64,000 nt of DNA, from NCBI GenBank assembly GCA_012934845.2, contig WNNJ02002442.1:62001-126000 (forward strand), read 5' to 3'. How positions within the stretch are numbered: the stretch's first letter is position 1; every line of letters begins with the position of its first letter. The DNA comes from Pomphorhynchus laevis (Eukaryota; Acanthocephala; Palaeacanthocephala; Echinorhynchida; Pomphorhynchidae). Below are positions 53,785-64,000 of the stretch, in pieces. The notes beneath the pieces are model-generated. The model saw nothing but the letters and a program-made list of their open reading frames with translations. It was not told where the DNA came from and did not search any database. Both the position numbers and the translations under genes were made by a program.

Positions 53785-55735
53785 ATGAACGAATCTAACT
53801 CGGATCCCAGATCGCAGCATAGAATGACAAATCAGATATATGATAAAGTCTCAAGTGGGACTCTGCAATTAAGACCAAGTCTGCATATACAAACATCGGC
53901 AGAGGTACATATGCAGTTTCTTGCAGCATGCATCGAAAACAAGGTTGTTCCAAAGGGACTTCGTCTAAATAAGAAAATGTGTGCCGTTACTAAAGACGTC
54001 GAAACAGGGATCGTTAGTGGACTAAGATTGAAATGGTGCCGAATCTTAAACAATGCTAGTATTGAACTTACAAGAGCACTCCGTAACTTATATGGCAAAA
54101 TTTATAATAGTGCACCACCAGTGAGAGAGTCTAGTTTTTATCAGAAGTTCCTGAAACGAAAATGTCGTAAGTTGTCGTCGTTGACAGGACGATATGTACA
54201 CGAAAGCGAATTGAGATTGATCGAACATCACCCAAACCGCAGAATACACCGTATAATAACTGTCCATGAAAGAAACCTCAGCAAAACCAGATTAACAGTA
54301 GAAGACCCCGAGCAGTTCATAGAGAATTTAACAAATACCGAATTATCAGGATCCGAAAAACAAGTACTCGCTTTAGGGCTGAACTACAATCAAGATCAAA
54401 GGGAATTTGGAAGGTTAGAACTTATAGAGAGCATTCGACGATTGTGCATCAAATGCTTCGAGCCGGTTCCGAACGAAGAGGTCAAAAAGAGATCCATAAA
54501 TGCAATGGGTAATAAGTTATTCGAACAGTATACGATCATTAGACCTAAGGATAAAAAATCTCCCAATTTGTCTAGGGATATGTACAACGCTTTAGTTCGA
54601 TTGAAACGGCGGACTGATATGTTTGTTAAACCTGCTGACAAAGGAGGTAAAGTCGTATTATGGTCAACACAAGACTACATTACGGAGGCCCAGCCACATC
54701 TTTCCTCGCGTACATATACATCCGCCAATATAGATGACATAAAATCAGCTAATGAAGAAATAGCTTTTCTGGTTTCACAATTTATACGAAAAAGTGTCAT
54801 AACTCTAGAGGATGCAGGAAAGTTAATACCAGATGGGCACAAACCAGGAAAATTTCACATACTGTTAAAAATTCATAAGGACACAATACCATGCCCAAAC
54901 AGACCGATTGTCAGCTATATTGATACGCCGACAGAGGCGCTATCGAGATTCGTACACACCAAGCTACAACCGCTACTCAGAAACGTGACAGCGCACCCGG
55001 ACAGTACGGATGATTTTCTGCGACGATTTGAGGACATAAAAACTATAACTCCTGCGGACGCCATTCTGTGTACATTAGACGTCAAATCATTATATACTAA
55101 CATACATCAAGACGACGGTCTCATCGCTTTACGTATAGCCACAGCAGAATTATCTCAGCTTAACTCCGATTTCCTGATCAAGGCTACGGATTTAGTGTTG
55201 CGTAATAATGTAATTGAATTCAATGGACAAATGTTCATTCAAAAGAGCGGAACTGCAATAGGTACCCCTCTAGCACCAATGTACGCAATACTGTACATGA
55301 ATAAGTTTGGAAATGATAAAATTCAAATTGCTAAATCAAAACCGCATACCTGGTTAAGGTATATAGACGACATATTTATGGTTTGGACAACTGGCAAGGA
55401 AGCCCTGACAGAATTTCTAAATCATATAAACGATGGTGCGATGAAAATTTCGAGTGACAGGACATTGTCTGTACATTTTCTGGATGTAGCAATCTAAAAG
55501 AAGACACGTGGTCAAATAATTAGCTATGAAACCAAACCACACAGGAAACAGGAATCAGCCGCAATGTACCTTCACGCAGCAAGCGCTAATAGTAGCACAA
55601 CAAAAAGAGCGGTTATTCAGAATAAATTAAGACGATTAATAAAAATCTCAAGCACATCACAAGCAAGATATGAGGCGATTGAGCAGTTAAAATTTGATCT
55701 TTTAAAAACATATATATGTATACATATGTATATAT
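53785..55735 (+). pseudogene. Canonical PLE: N-terminal region and RT, 3'-truncated
   Basis: From ATG 53,785 an open frame of 571 codons runs to 55,497. Pre-RT: GSEKQVLALGLNY. PLE-specific KPADKGGKVVLW near residue 290. RT motifs: KFHILLKIHKD, RPIVSYIDTPTEALSRF, CTLDVKSLYTNI (catalytic Asp), GTAIGTPLAPMYAILYMNKF, RYIDDIFMVW (YxDD) and HFLDVAI. A stop follows, but homologous coding (YETKPHRKQESAAMYLH) continues to about 55,690 in the same region, where the element ends at a TA-rich stretch before the 380-bp repeats. The GIY-YIG domain is absent. Together with the preceding fragment this is a partial-plus-longer tandem, usual for PLEs. Confidence 0.8.
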
Positions 55736-55737
55736 AA

Positions 55738-56557
55738 AAGTGACATGGTGACTGAAAGTCGTGAATCGAAGTCCAGTCTATCAAACAACACCATTTAGTA
55801 TAAATGCCGTATTTCGTAAGAAATCCTGGACCGTTGTTTACTCAGCACATCCATGCACTACTATTATTACTGCCGTATCCATTAAGGATCCAACGAGTGC
55901 AGCGACAATTCAGCAATAACCTCTACCTAGTGCTTAAGGATGGTCCGCACAGCAATTCGATCTGGTTAAAAGCGTAAGCCTCAGACAATTAAGCAAAGTG
56001 TCGATAACGCCTATATTCACAATTTCACACAGGCAAACGAAACGACCAGTGTGTACCTCATTCTACTGATGAGTATTGCCGGGTACTCATCATTTCGATG
56101 CTGAAGTGGTCGTCTAGAAGTGACATGGTGACTGAAAGTCGTGAATCAAAGTCCAGTCTATCAAGCAACACCATTTAGTATAAATGCCGTATTTCGTAAG
56201 AAATCCTGGACCGTTGTTTACTCAGCACATCCGTGCACTACTATTATAACTGCCGTATCCATTAAGGATCCAACGAGTGCAGCGACAATTCAGCAATAAC
56301 CTCTGCCTAGTGTTACAGGATGGTCCGCACAGCAATTCGATCTGGTTAAGATCATAAGCCTCAGACAATTAAGCAAAGTGTCGGAAACTCCTATATTCAC
56401 AATTTCACACAGGCAACCAAAACGACCAGTGTGTACCTCATTCTACTGATGAGTGTTGCCAGGTACTCATCATTTCGATGCTGAAGTGGTCGTCTAGAAG
56501 TGACATGGTGATTAAAAGTCGTGAATCGAAGTCCAGTCTATCAAGCAACACCATTTA

Positions 56558-56560
<3 letters not shown>
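55738..56560. repeat. 380-bp tandem repeat, 2.2 copies
   Basis: Units start at 55,738, 56,118 and 56,498 (AAGTGACATGGTG); the third is cut after about 62 bp by (TA)n. Units 1 and 2 differ at only a small number of scattered positions. Each unit contains an inverted repeat TGATGAGTA/TACTCATCA around a short loop near its end. It lies between two PLEs and could be a PLE pseudo-LTR array or a satellite seed. Confidence 0.85.

Positions 56561-56646
<86 letters not shown>
56559..56646. repeat. (TA)n microsatellite
   Basis: 88 bp of uninterrupted TA, at the 5' side of the PLE at 56.75-59.08 kb. The long Ile-Tyr frames read through it are meaningless. Confidence 0.95.
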
Positions 56647-56649
<3 letters not shown>

Positions 56650-56672
56650 CGCTTGTTTCAAATATATAGACA

Positions 56673-56731
56673 GCGCTTGTTTCTGCGCTGTCTTCGATTA
56701 CGTAAATCGAAGACAGCGCAGAAACAAGCGC
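56673..56731. repeat. Perfect 27-bp hairpin at PLE 5' side
   Basis: GCGCTTGTTTCTGCGCTGTC (start of the left arm, 56,673-56,699) has its exact inverse at 56,705-56,731, with a 5-nt loop. A direct partial copy of the arm start lies at 56,647-56,661. Confidence 0.9.
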
Positions 56732-56749
56732 CAGGTAAAATGCACCAAC

Positions 56750-59232
<2,483 letters not shown>

Positions 59233-59290
59233 TTAATATTAATATATGAACGAATACAATAAGTATCCTGGTCGTCGGTGTCAAGTCTTT

Positions 59291-59293
<3 letters not shown>

Positions 59294-59373
<80 letters not shown>
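59294..59373. repeat. (TA)n microsatellite
   Basis: About 80 bp of TA repeats, adjoining the 3' end of the minus-strand PLE at 59.37-61.0 kb. Confidence 0.95.
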
Positions 59374-59377
<4 letters not shown>

Positions 59378-60995
59378 ACGGCATATTCTAATCGGTGTGA
59401 CTCAGGATTGATAAAATCAATTCTTTCCATATATAAATGTAGATATTAACTAACCGAGCCAAATCAAAAACAAAATGACAAAATGTATATTTTTTAAAGC
59501 TTTCGGCGTGAGCCTTCTTCAGTAATTTACTAATCTAAAATACTCAAACCAAGCACACAGCCAAAACTGCATAAATTTGTAATTGTGATCGAACATTCTA
59601 GAACATTCTAAGAACATACCTATAGTCTAAATGTGTGCTCAGTATTTAAGCTGAGATCTGTCATAAGTTGACCTATCCAGTAGTTCTCTGTGTTTTTGCG
59701 AGTAATATCGTTACTGATTTGTGCAATTAGTGTCGTATTCATTACATGATCTGGATTTTGAATAATATGTCTTACCGCTCCATCATTGTTTAGCCTTTTA
59801 GCAGCTATATCAGATTGTCTATTGTTAGCACGTATATTAAAAGTAGATCCAGTTTGCCCAACGTATTGTGCTTCACAGTTGGCACATTCATGTAAGTATA
59901 TTGAACCTCTGGTTTTGCAATTTAGCATTCCTTTGACTTTATATGTTGAGTAAGTTATGGCACTAATGAATGTCGACTTATTGCTCATTTGTTTGCAACA
60001 TTTACATCTTGCCCCACCACATGGGCCACTTTGGTTACCTAGTTTCCGTGATCTATGTTTTATCATATCATTGATTGATTTTCCTGCGCGATACGTAATG
60101 CATGGATTAAGTATGTTATATCGAAGTTGTTTTGGAATATTTTGGATGACGATATTTAAATCTTTTTGAAGATTCATTAGAGCGGGATGAAATGTGATGG
60201 CAGCAAATAAACGATTTGTTGTTTTATTTGACATAGCTTTTCCTTTTAATAGTGTTTGCTGTGACATTTTCATAATTTCTCTATATTGTCTCCTCACAAG
60301 ACGATTGTTGTATCCTCTATTTTTGAATTCCTGACACATTATATTCGATTGTTTATAGAATTCATTGTTGGTTGAACATATCTTTTTTATACGTATTAGC
60401 TCATTACGAATGAGTAATCGTTTTATTTTGGGAGCATGTGCGCTACTAGCATGTATTAATGATTTTCCTCCTTCAAATTTACGGTGCAAGGTTGTTTGCC
60501 AGACATTATTATTGTCTATGTACATTTCAACATCCAAGAATGTCACACGACCATTTATAGGTTTTTCCTCAACAAACTGTAATTCGCTAAATTCATTCAG
60601 TGCTTGAATAAATGCATCCAACATTGGCCGTCCATGTTCCCATATCAAAAACACGTCATCTATATATCTAAACCATGCTGATGGTAGAAGTTGTTGTGTC
60701 GTAAAAAACTGTTCTTCTATGCTCGCTACATATAAACCAGCATATGCAGGTGCGATAGGACTTCCCATAGCCGTTCCTTGGATTTGCTTGTATAGTTTGT
60801 TTTGAAATTTAAACACGTTCGAGCGTAGTACAATTGATATAAGTTCCCTGATTCTATATATTTCACTAGGTTCATATCCAAATTTTTCCAATTGCTGTGT
60901 GACCCCTTCGATACCTGGAAGTTCACTTATAGATGTATATAACGATTCAATGTCAAGAGTGGTAACAATAGAGTTACTAGGAATGCGTCATTTTA
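59374..60995 (-). mobile_element. Canonical PLE, minus strand, 5'-truncated
   Basis: Coding runs 60,995-59,620, with the 3' hairpin CTGAAGA-GGC...GCC-GAAA (59,522-59,501) and a 3' end at (TA)n (59,373). The 5' end is truncated just upstream of the RT palm. Confidence 0.8.
59620..60985 (-). pseudogene. PLE RT (palm onward) and GIY-YIG nuclease, 5'-truncated
   Basis: Open from about 60,985 to the stop at 59,620, about 455 codons. RT palm: VTTLDIESLYTSI (catalytic Asp) just after the truncation, then GTAMGSPIAPAYAGLYV, RYIDDVFLIW and TFLDVEMY. Between RT and nuclease is GPCGGARCKCC. GIY-YIG: GSIYLHECANCEAQYVGQTG, Arg in NIRANNRQSDI, Glu in TENYWIGQLM. The surviving part is uninterrupted, but the pre-RT region with the DKG motif is missing, so a full protein cannot be made. 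It is closest to the intact PLE at 61.5-63.8 kb (shared HASS.H.PK.KRL.IRNE). Confidence 0.8.
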
Positions 60996-61002
60996 TAAAT
61001 TG

Positions 61003-61478
61003 TTATTGCGAAAAATCGCTTGAAACTGTGGTCCAGGATCCAAAGCTGGCTACGATTGATATTTAATCCATATTTGCTGCTAAATAACTGGACTTCGATC
61101 ATCAGCTCATTCAGTATAATGTTTCACACAGAGACGTTCCTTACCACCCAGCAGTCATTGTCAGTCGGATGAAGTGGTTATGGTGCGTTTCGACTGCTTT
61201 TGTGATAACTGGGAAGACACCAGCAATTCCTCACGATGCTAGACGAAGCTCAGGTACATAAAGTGTTTTTACTGGCTTGTGCGTGTGTGGACCTTCTAGT
61301 TATTCTTTATATGTTGCACAAATGCGTATCCGTTGGTTACGAGGGCACTGAATCTCTCACAGGATTCCGAAAGGAATACGTTTTTTATATATTGATAGTG
61401 CGAAAAATCGCTTGTAACTGTGGTCAAAGAGCCATAATTGGCTACGATCAGCCAATTATGGCTCTTTGACACTATTCA
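61003..61478 (+). repeat. PLE 5' region with ~392-bp direct repeats and nested hairpins
   Basis: GCGAAAAATCGCTTG(A/T)AACTG followed by TGGTC and GGCTACGAT occurs at about 61,010-61,062 and 61,401-61,448, about 392 bp apart. The second copy contains a perfect 21-bp hairpin (61,423-61,443 and 61,450-61,470, loop ACGATC). An outer pair, AGGGCACTGAAT (61,342-61,353) and ATTCAGTGCCCT (61,474-61,485), encloses it. It directly precedes the PLE open frame and is a candidate pseudo-LTR or 5' UTR. Confidence 0.65.
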
Positions 61479-63758
61479 GTGCCCTTATCGAACTGCTTGC
61501 CTGGCCATGTAGATCAACTTGAATATAATGGCCTGATTAACAACAAATGTCACAAACTACGTTTACTTCTGAATAGAGAAGTGCATCCGATTGAAATAAA
61601 ATCTATATTGCCGAAGTCAAGGAGACGATTCGTTAACAAACGGAGATGGCAATGGCAGCAAAATCCAACTTATGACAATGTAGTGAATATCTCTGATACC
61701 GTAATTTCATTTGAACAAAAGCGTGCATTGTCTCTTGGTCTTTCATTTGTTCCTAGTCCGCTGGAATTTCCGCGCTTATTATTGCTTACATCGGTTAATC
61801 GTTTAATTAAAAATACAGGTGAAGAATACACAAATGTGACATTAGCAAATAATATCATCAATAAGTATGGATGTATGAAACCTAATGAATCTTTTGAACG
61901 TAACATGAGCAAAAATTCTATGATAGCTCTTCGCGAATTGAAATCCAACAGAGAGATTGTGATATTACCAGCGGATAAAGGAAGTAAGGTAATTGTATGG
62001 AACAAGAGCGACTATGACTCACAATGTTGGCTTCACTTAAATGGAGGATCATATGAAGAGATCACGATGATAGACCATCAGGCTATTTGTGCAAACGTTG
62101 AAAGAAATTTAATACGCTGGTTTCCCGCTAAAGAAAATCAAGGACGTTTTATTGTTAAAAATCCTAAACCAGGAGTACTATACTTACTGCCAAAAGTACA
62201 CAAAAATAAGCACCCTTGTCCGGGGCGTCCAATAATCAGAAATTGCGGTACGGCGTGTGAAAAGCTAGCGCGCGAAGTTCATAATGAATTATTGCCTTAT
62301 TTAAAACAGACAGAATCTTACCTTTCAAGCACTGATGACTTTATTCGTAAGTTAGAGAAATTCGCAAATTTAAGGAACGGCAATTTTGACTTTGTAATGT
62401 ATACACTAGACGTAGAATCTCTTTTCACATCTATCCAGTCTGACAGGGGCATAGCAGCGATTAACTCTTTACTATCCAGAAAAGGCGCTTCTGAGGATCA
62501 TCGACTAGTCCTTTGTCAACAACTAAGGTTAATTTTGGAGTGTAACACTTTCACTTGCCAGCAAAAAGTATTTAGACAGAAAATTGGTACGGCAATGGGA
62601 AGTCCAGTTGGTCCTACATACGCTAGCTTATATGTTTCTAACTTGGAGGAGGAATATGTGTTCAAACGTGAAAAGGCTCCACTAATGTGGGTGCGTTACA
62701 TAGATGATGTGTTTATTATTTGGGATCACGGTAAGAGAGAATTTGAATTATTTGTCAGTGAACTAAATAATCTATCTGAGCTTCGCTTTACTAACAATAT
62801 AGAGATAAACAACTCAATTGGGTTTCTGGATGTAAGCATCCAAAGAATGAAGAATAGCTTCCGAACATCTTTATATAGAAAATTCACTGGAACGAGAAGT
62901 ATAGTGCACGCGAGCAGTTTACACACCCCTAAAACAAAGCGTCTAATAATTAGGAATGAGGCTATACGAGCAAAGAAAATATGCTCCTCGCCGGATATCT
63001 TTGAAAAACAATTAAGATTGCTAAAAATAGAATTAATGGAGAGAGGATACTCAAATAAACAAATTGCAAGACAATTTCAATATGCTCGAATTATCCCGAG
63101 AAAAACACTGCTATATGATAACAGAAGAAAGCCACTCACAACTACAAACAACAAAATGGTATGTACATATCATAAGGCACTGAAAAATTTACCAAAGGAA
63201 TTTAAAGAAATTACTAATGACAAGTGTCCCCCTGAACGTAAACCGTTAATTTTCTTCAAATCTGGATATAAACAAAGAAGTTATTTTTCTGTCACAACTA
63301 ATCATTCCACTGACATTGGTAGTAATGTACCGTGTGGAGATAAACGGTGTAAAACGTGTCAGATAATGAATAACTCAAAAACATTCACAAGCTCCACTAC
63401 AAAATTAACTTATAGAATCAGGGGTAACAATAACTGTAAGACACAAAATTCGGTTTATTTAGGCACTTGCACAGTCTGTCATGCACAATATGTAGGGGAA
63501 AGCGGAAATAAGATGTCAGTTCGGATGAACAACCGTAGAGCGGATATTAAAGCCTGTCGTATAAATGCAGATGGACTGGCATCACACCTCATTAACAATC
63601 CAACACATGAAATTTCACTTGCAGTAATTGAGGGAAATATTCCCAACACTGCTAAAAGAAAGCGTAAGGAACTCTATTGGATAGCACAATTAATGACTGA
63701 TAGATCGCTAAACAGTGAAGTGACAGGTGCACTGAAATTGGTGAAGAGCAACATTTAA
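61479..63758 (+). CDS. Penelope-like element RT-GIY-YIG protein, uninterrupted 759 codons
   Basis: A complete canonical PLE protein, which combines an RT related to telomerase with a GIY-YIG endonuclease for target nicking. The pre-RT helix region (FEQKRALSLGLSF, 78-90) is followed by ILPADKGSKVIVW (162-174). RT: YLLPKVHKNK (235-244), GRPIIRNCGTACEKL (249-263), YTLDVESLFTSI (308-319, catalytic Asp), GTAMGSPVGPTYASLY (370-385), RYIDDVFIIW (406-415) and GFLDVSI (448-454). Zinc-like Cys cluster PCGDKRCKTC (618-627). GIY-YIG: SVYLGTC...AQYVGESG (658-676), Arg in RMNNRRADI and Glu in KELYWIAQL (731). The frame opens with GTG and has no ATG before about residue 133, so the N-terminal start is unresolved. 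Otherwise it looks intact. Confidence 0.9.
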   Translation: MPLSNCLPGHVDQLEYNGLINNKCHKLRLLLNREVHPIEIKSILPKSRRRFVNKRRWQWQQNPTYDNVVNISDTVISFEQKRALSLGLSFVPSPLEFPRLLLLTSVNRLIKNTGEEYTNVTLANNIINKYGCMKPNESFERNMSKNSMIALRELKSNREIVILPADKGSKVIVWNKSDYDSQCWLHLNGGSYEEITMIDHQAICANVERNLIRWFPAKENQGRFIVKNPKPGVLYLLPKVHKNKHPCPGRPIIRNCGTACEKLAREVHNELLPYLKQTESYLSSTDDFIRKLEKFANLRNGNFDFVMYTLDVESLFTSIQSDRGIAAINSLLSRKGASEDHRLVLCQQLRLILECNTFTCQQKVFRQKIGTAMGSPVGPTYASLYVSNLEEEYVFKREKAPLMWVRYIDDVFIIWDHGKREFELFVSELNNLSELRFTNNIEINNSIGFLDVSIQRMKNSFRTSLYRKFTGTRSIVHASSLHTPKTKRLIIRNEAIRAKKICSSPDIFEKQLRLLKIELMERGYSNKQIARQFQYARIIPRKTLLYDNRRKPLTTTNNKMVCTYHKALKNLPKEFKEITNDKCPPERKPLIFFKSGYKQRSYFSVTTNHSTDIGSNVPCGDKRCKTCQIMNNSKTFTSSTTKLTYRIRGNNNCKTQNSVYLGTCTVCHAQYVGESGNKMSVRMNNRRADIKACRINADGLASHLINNPTHEISLAVIEGNIPNTAKRKRKELYWIAQLMTDRSLNSEVTGALKLVKSNI

Positions 63759-63954
63759 GATGCTATCATATATTTATGCTGTTATATTTATATTTTTACA
63801 ATTGTAGATATTATTTTCCTGAAGAAGGCCACTAGTTGGTCGAAAGCTTGAATAAAACGATATCTTTGTGTTTCCGGTTTGACTTAAAATCCGAGTATTA
63901 ATATATACAAGTATCCGTCAAAGGATCCCGGAGCTGGTTTGAATAAATAATCTA

Positions 63955-63957
<3 letters not shown>
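63759..63957 (+). other. PLE 3' UTR with terminal hairpin
   Basis: Follows the intact PLE frame. It carries CTGAAGA (63,819-63,825), a GGCC/GGTC stem and GAAA (63,842-63,845), and then AATAAA-type words. It ends AATCTAAAC at the (TA)n tract. Confidence 0.7.

Positions 63958-64000
<43 letters not shown>
63958..64000. repeat. (TA)n microsatellite, runs out of the window
   Basis: TA repeats adjoin the 3' end of the intact PLE and continue to the window end. Confidence 0.95.

Noticed and set aside
56070-56120. CTGATGAGTA hairpin in the 380-bp repeat as a hammerhead
   Set aside because: The stem closes on TACTCATCA, but GAAA does not follow on that strand, and the other strand lacks CTGANGA in the right place.

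Overview
The window looks like transposon-rich, AT-rich invertebrate nuclear DNA, most likely from an arthropod. This is inferred from content: many Penelope-like elements (PLEs), jockey-type LINEs, R2-like retrotransposons with restriction-like endonucleases, (TA)n microsatellites, and no bacterial gene organisation. I recognise no host gene. The only candidate is a 318-codon open frame at 30,814-31,770 with an in-frame internal duplication. Genuine family starts are ATG; several open frames have no ATG at their 5' end, and I note this where it matters.

Left part (1-22 kb): a jockey-type LINE on the minus strand is cut by the window edge (1-1,515). It is followed by decayed copies of two families of retrotransposon with an early-branching-type reverse transcriptase (RT) and C-terminal restriction-like endonuclease (RLE). 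Family A is at 2.2-4.4 kb and 14.95-18.05 kb; family B is at 5.5-6.1 (minus), 7.0-7.5 and 10.15-13.2 kb. PLE fragments and tails are mixed in. A PLE tail at 13.3-14.7 kb carries an inserted CR1/L2-type LINE with a 7-bp target-site duplication (TSD). A long minus-strand PLE of the permuted kind (GIY-YIG before RT) fills 18.1-21.6 kb. A fossil Ty3/gypsy pol piece lies at 21.6-22.2 kb.

Middle (22-40 kb): two jockey-type LINE copies stand head-to-tail on the minus strand (22.9-26.76 and 26.76-30.76 kb). The second has an uninterrupted 819-codon ORF2. A plus-strand copy of the same family at 32.65-34.9 kb has lost its RT core. At 36.4-36.7 kb there is a ~272-bp fold-back. At 37.77-39.77 kb lies a 3'-truncated LINE that keeps two ~134-bp 5' repeat units and its endonuclease, and is split by a PLE tail.

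Right part (40-64 kb): family A RT-RLE (40.4-42.85 kb, minus) is split by a 492-bp fold-back element with a 10-bp TSD. Beside it is a 343-bp direct-repeat unit holding a near-complete hammerhead ribozyme core (42,944-42,998), which looks like a retrozyme or PLE pseudo-LTR. Permuted PLE copies follow (43.3-45.3 and 46.5-52.1 kb). The second was split by a family B RT-RLE element (47,067-51,413) with an exact 11-bp TSD. After a fossil gypsy gag fragment (52.1-53.2 kb), 53.26-64 kb is a cluster of canonical PLEs (RT then GIY-YIG). One has a 759-codon open frame (61,479-63,758), and three end against (TA)n microsatellites.

The most interesting themes are the hammerhead unit, a recurring CUGANGA-hairpin-GAAA motif at PLE 3' ends, nested insertions with clean TSDs that give a relative chronology, and element-borne fold-backs.
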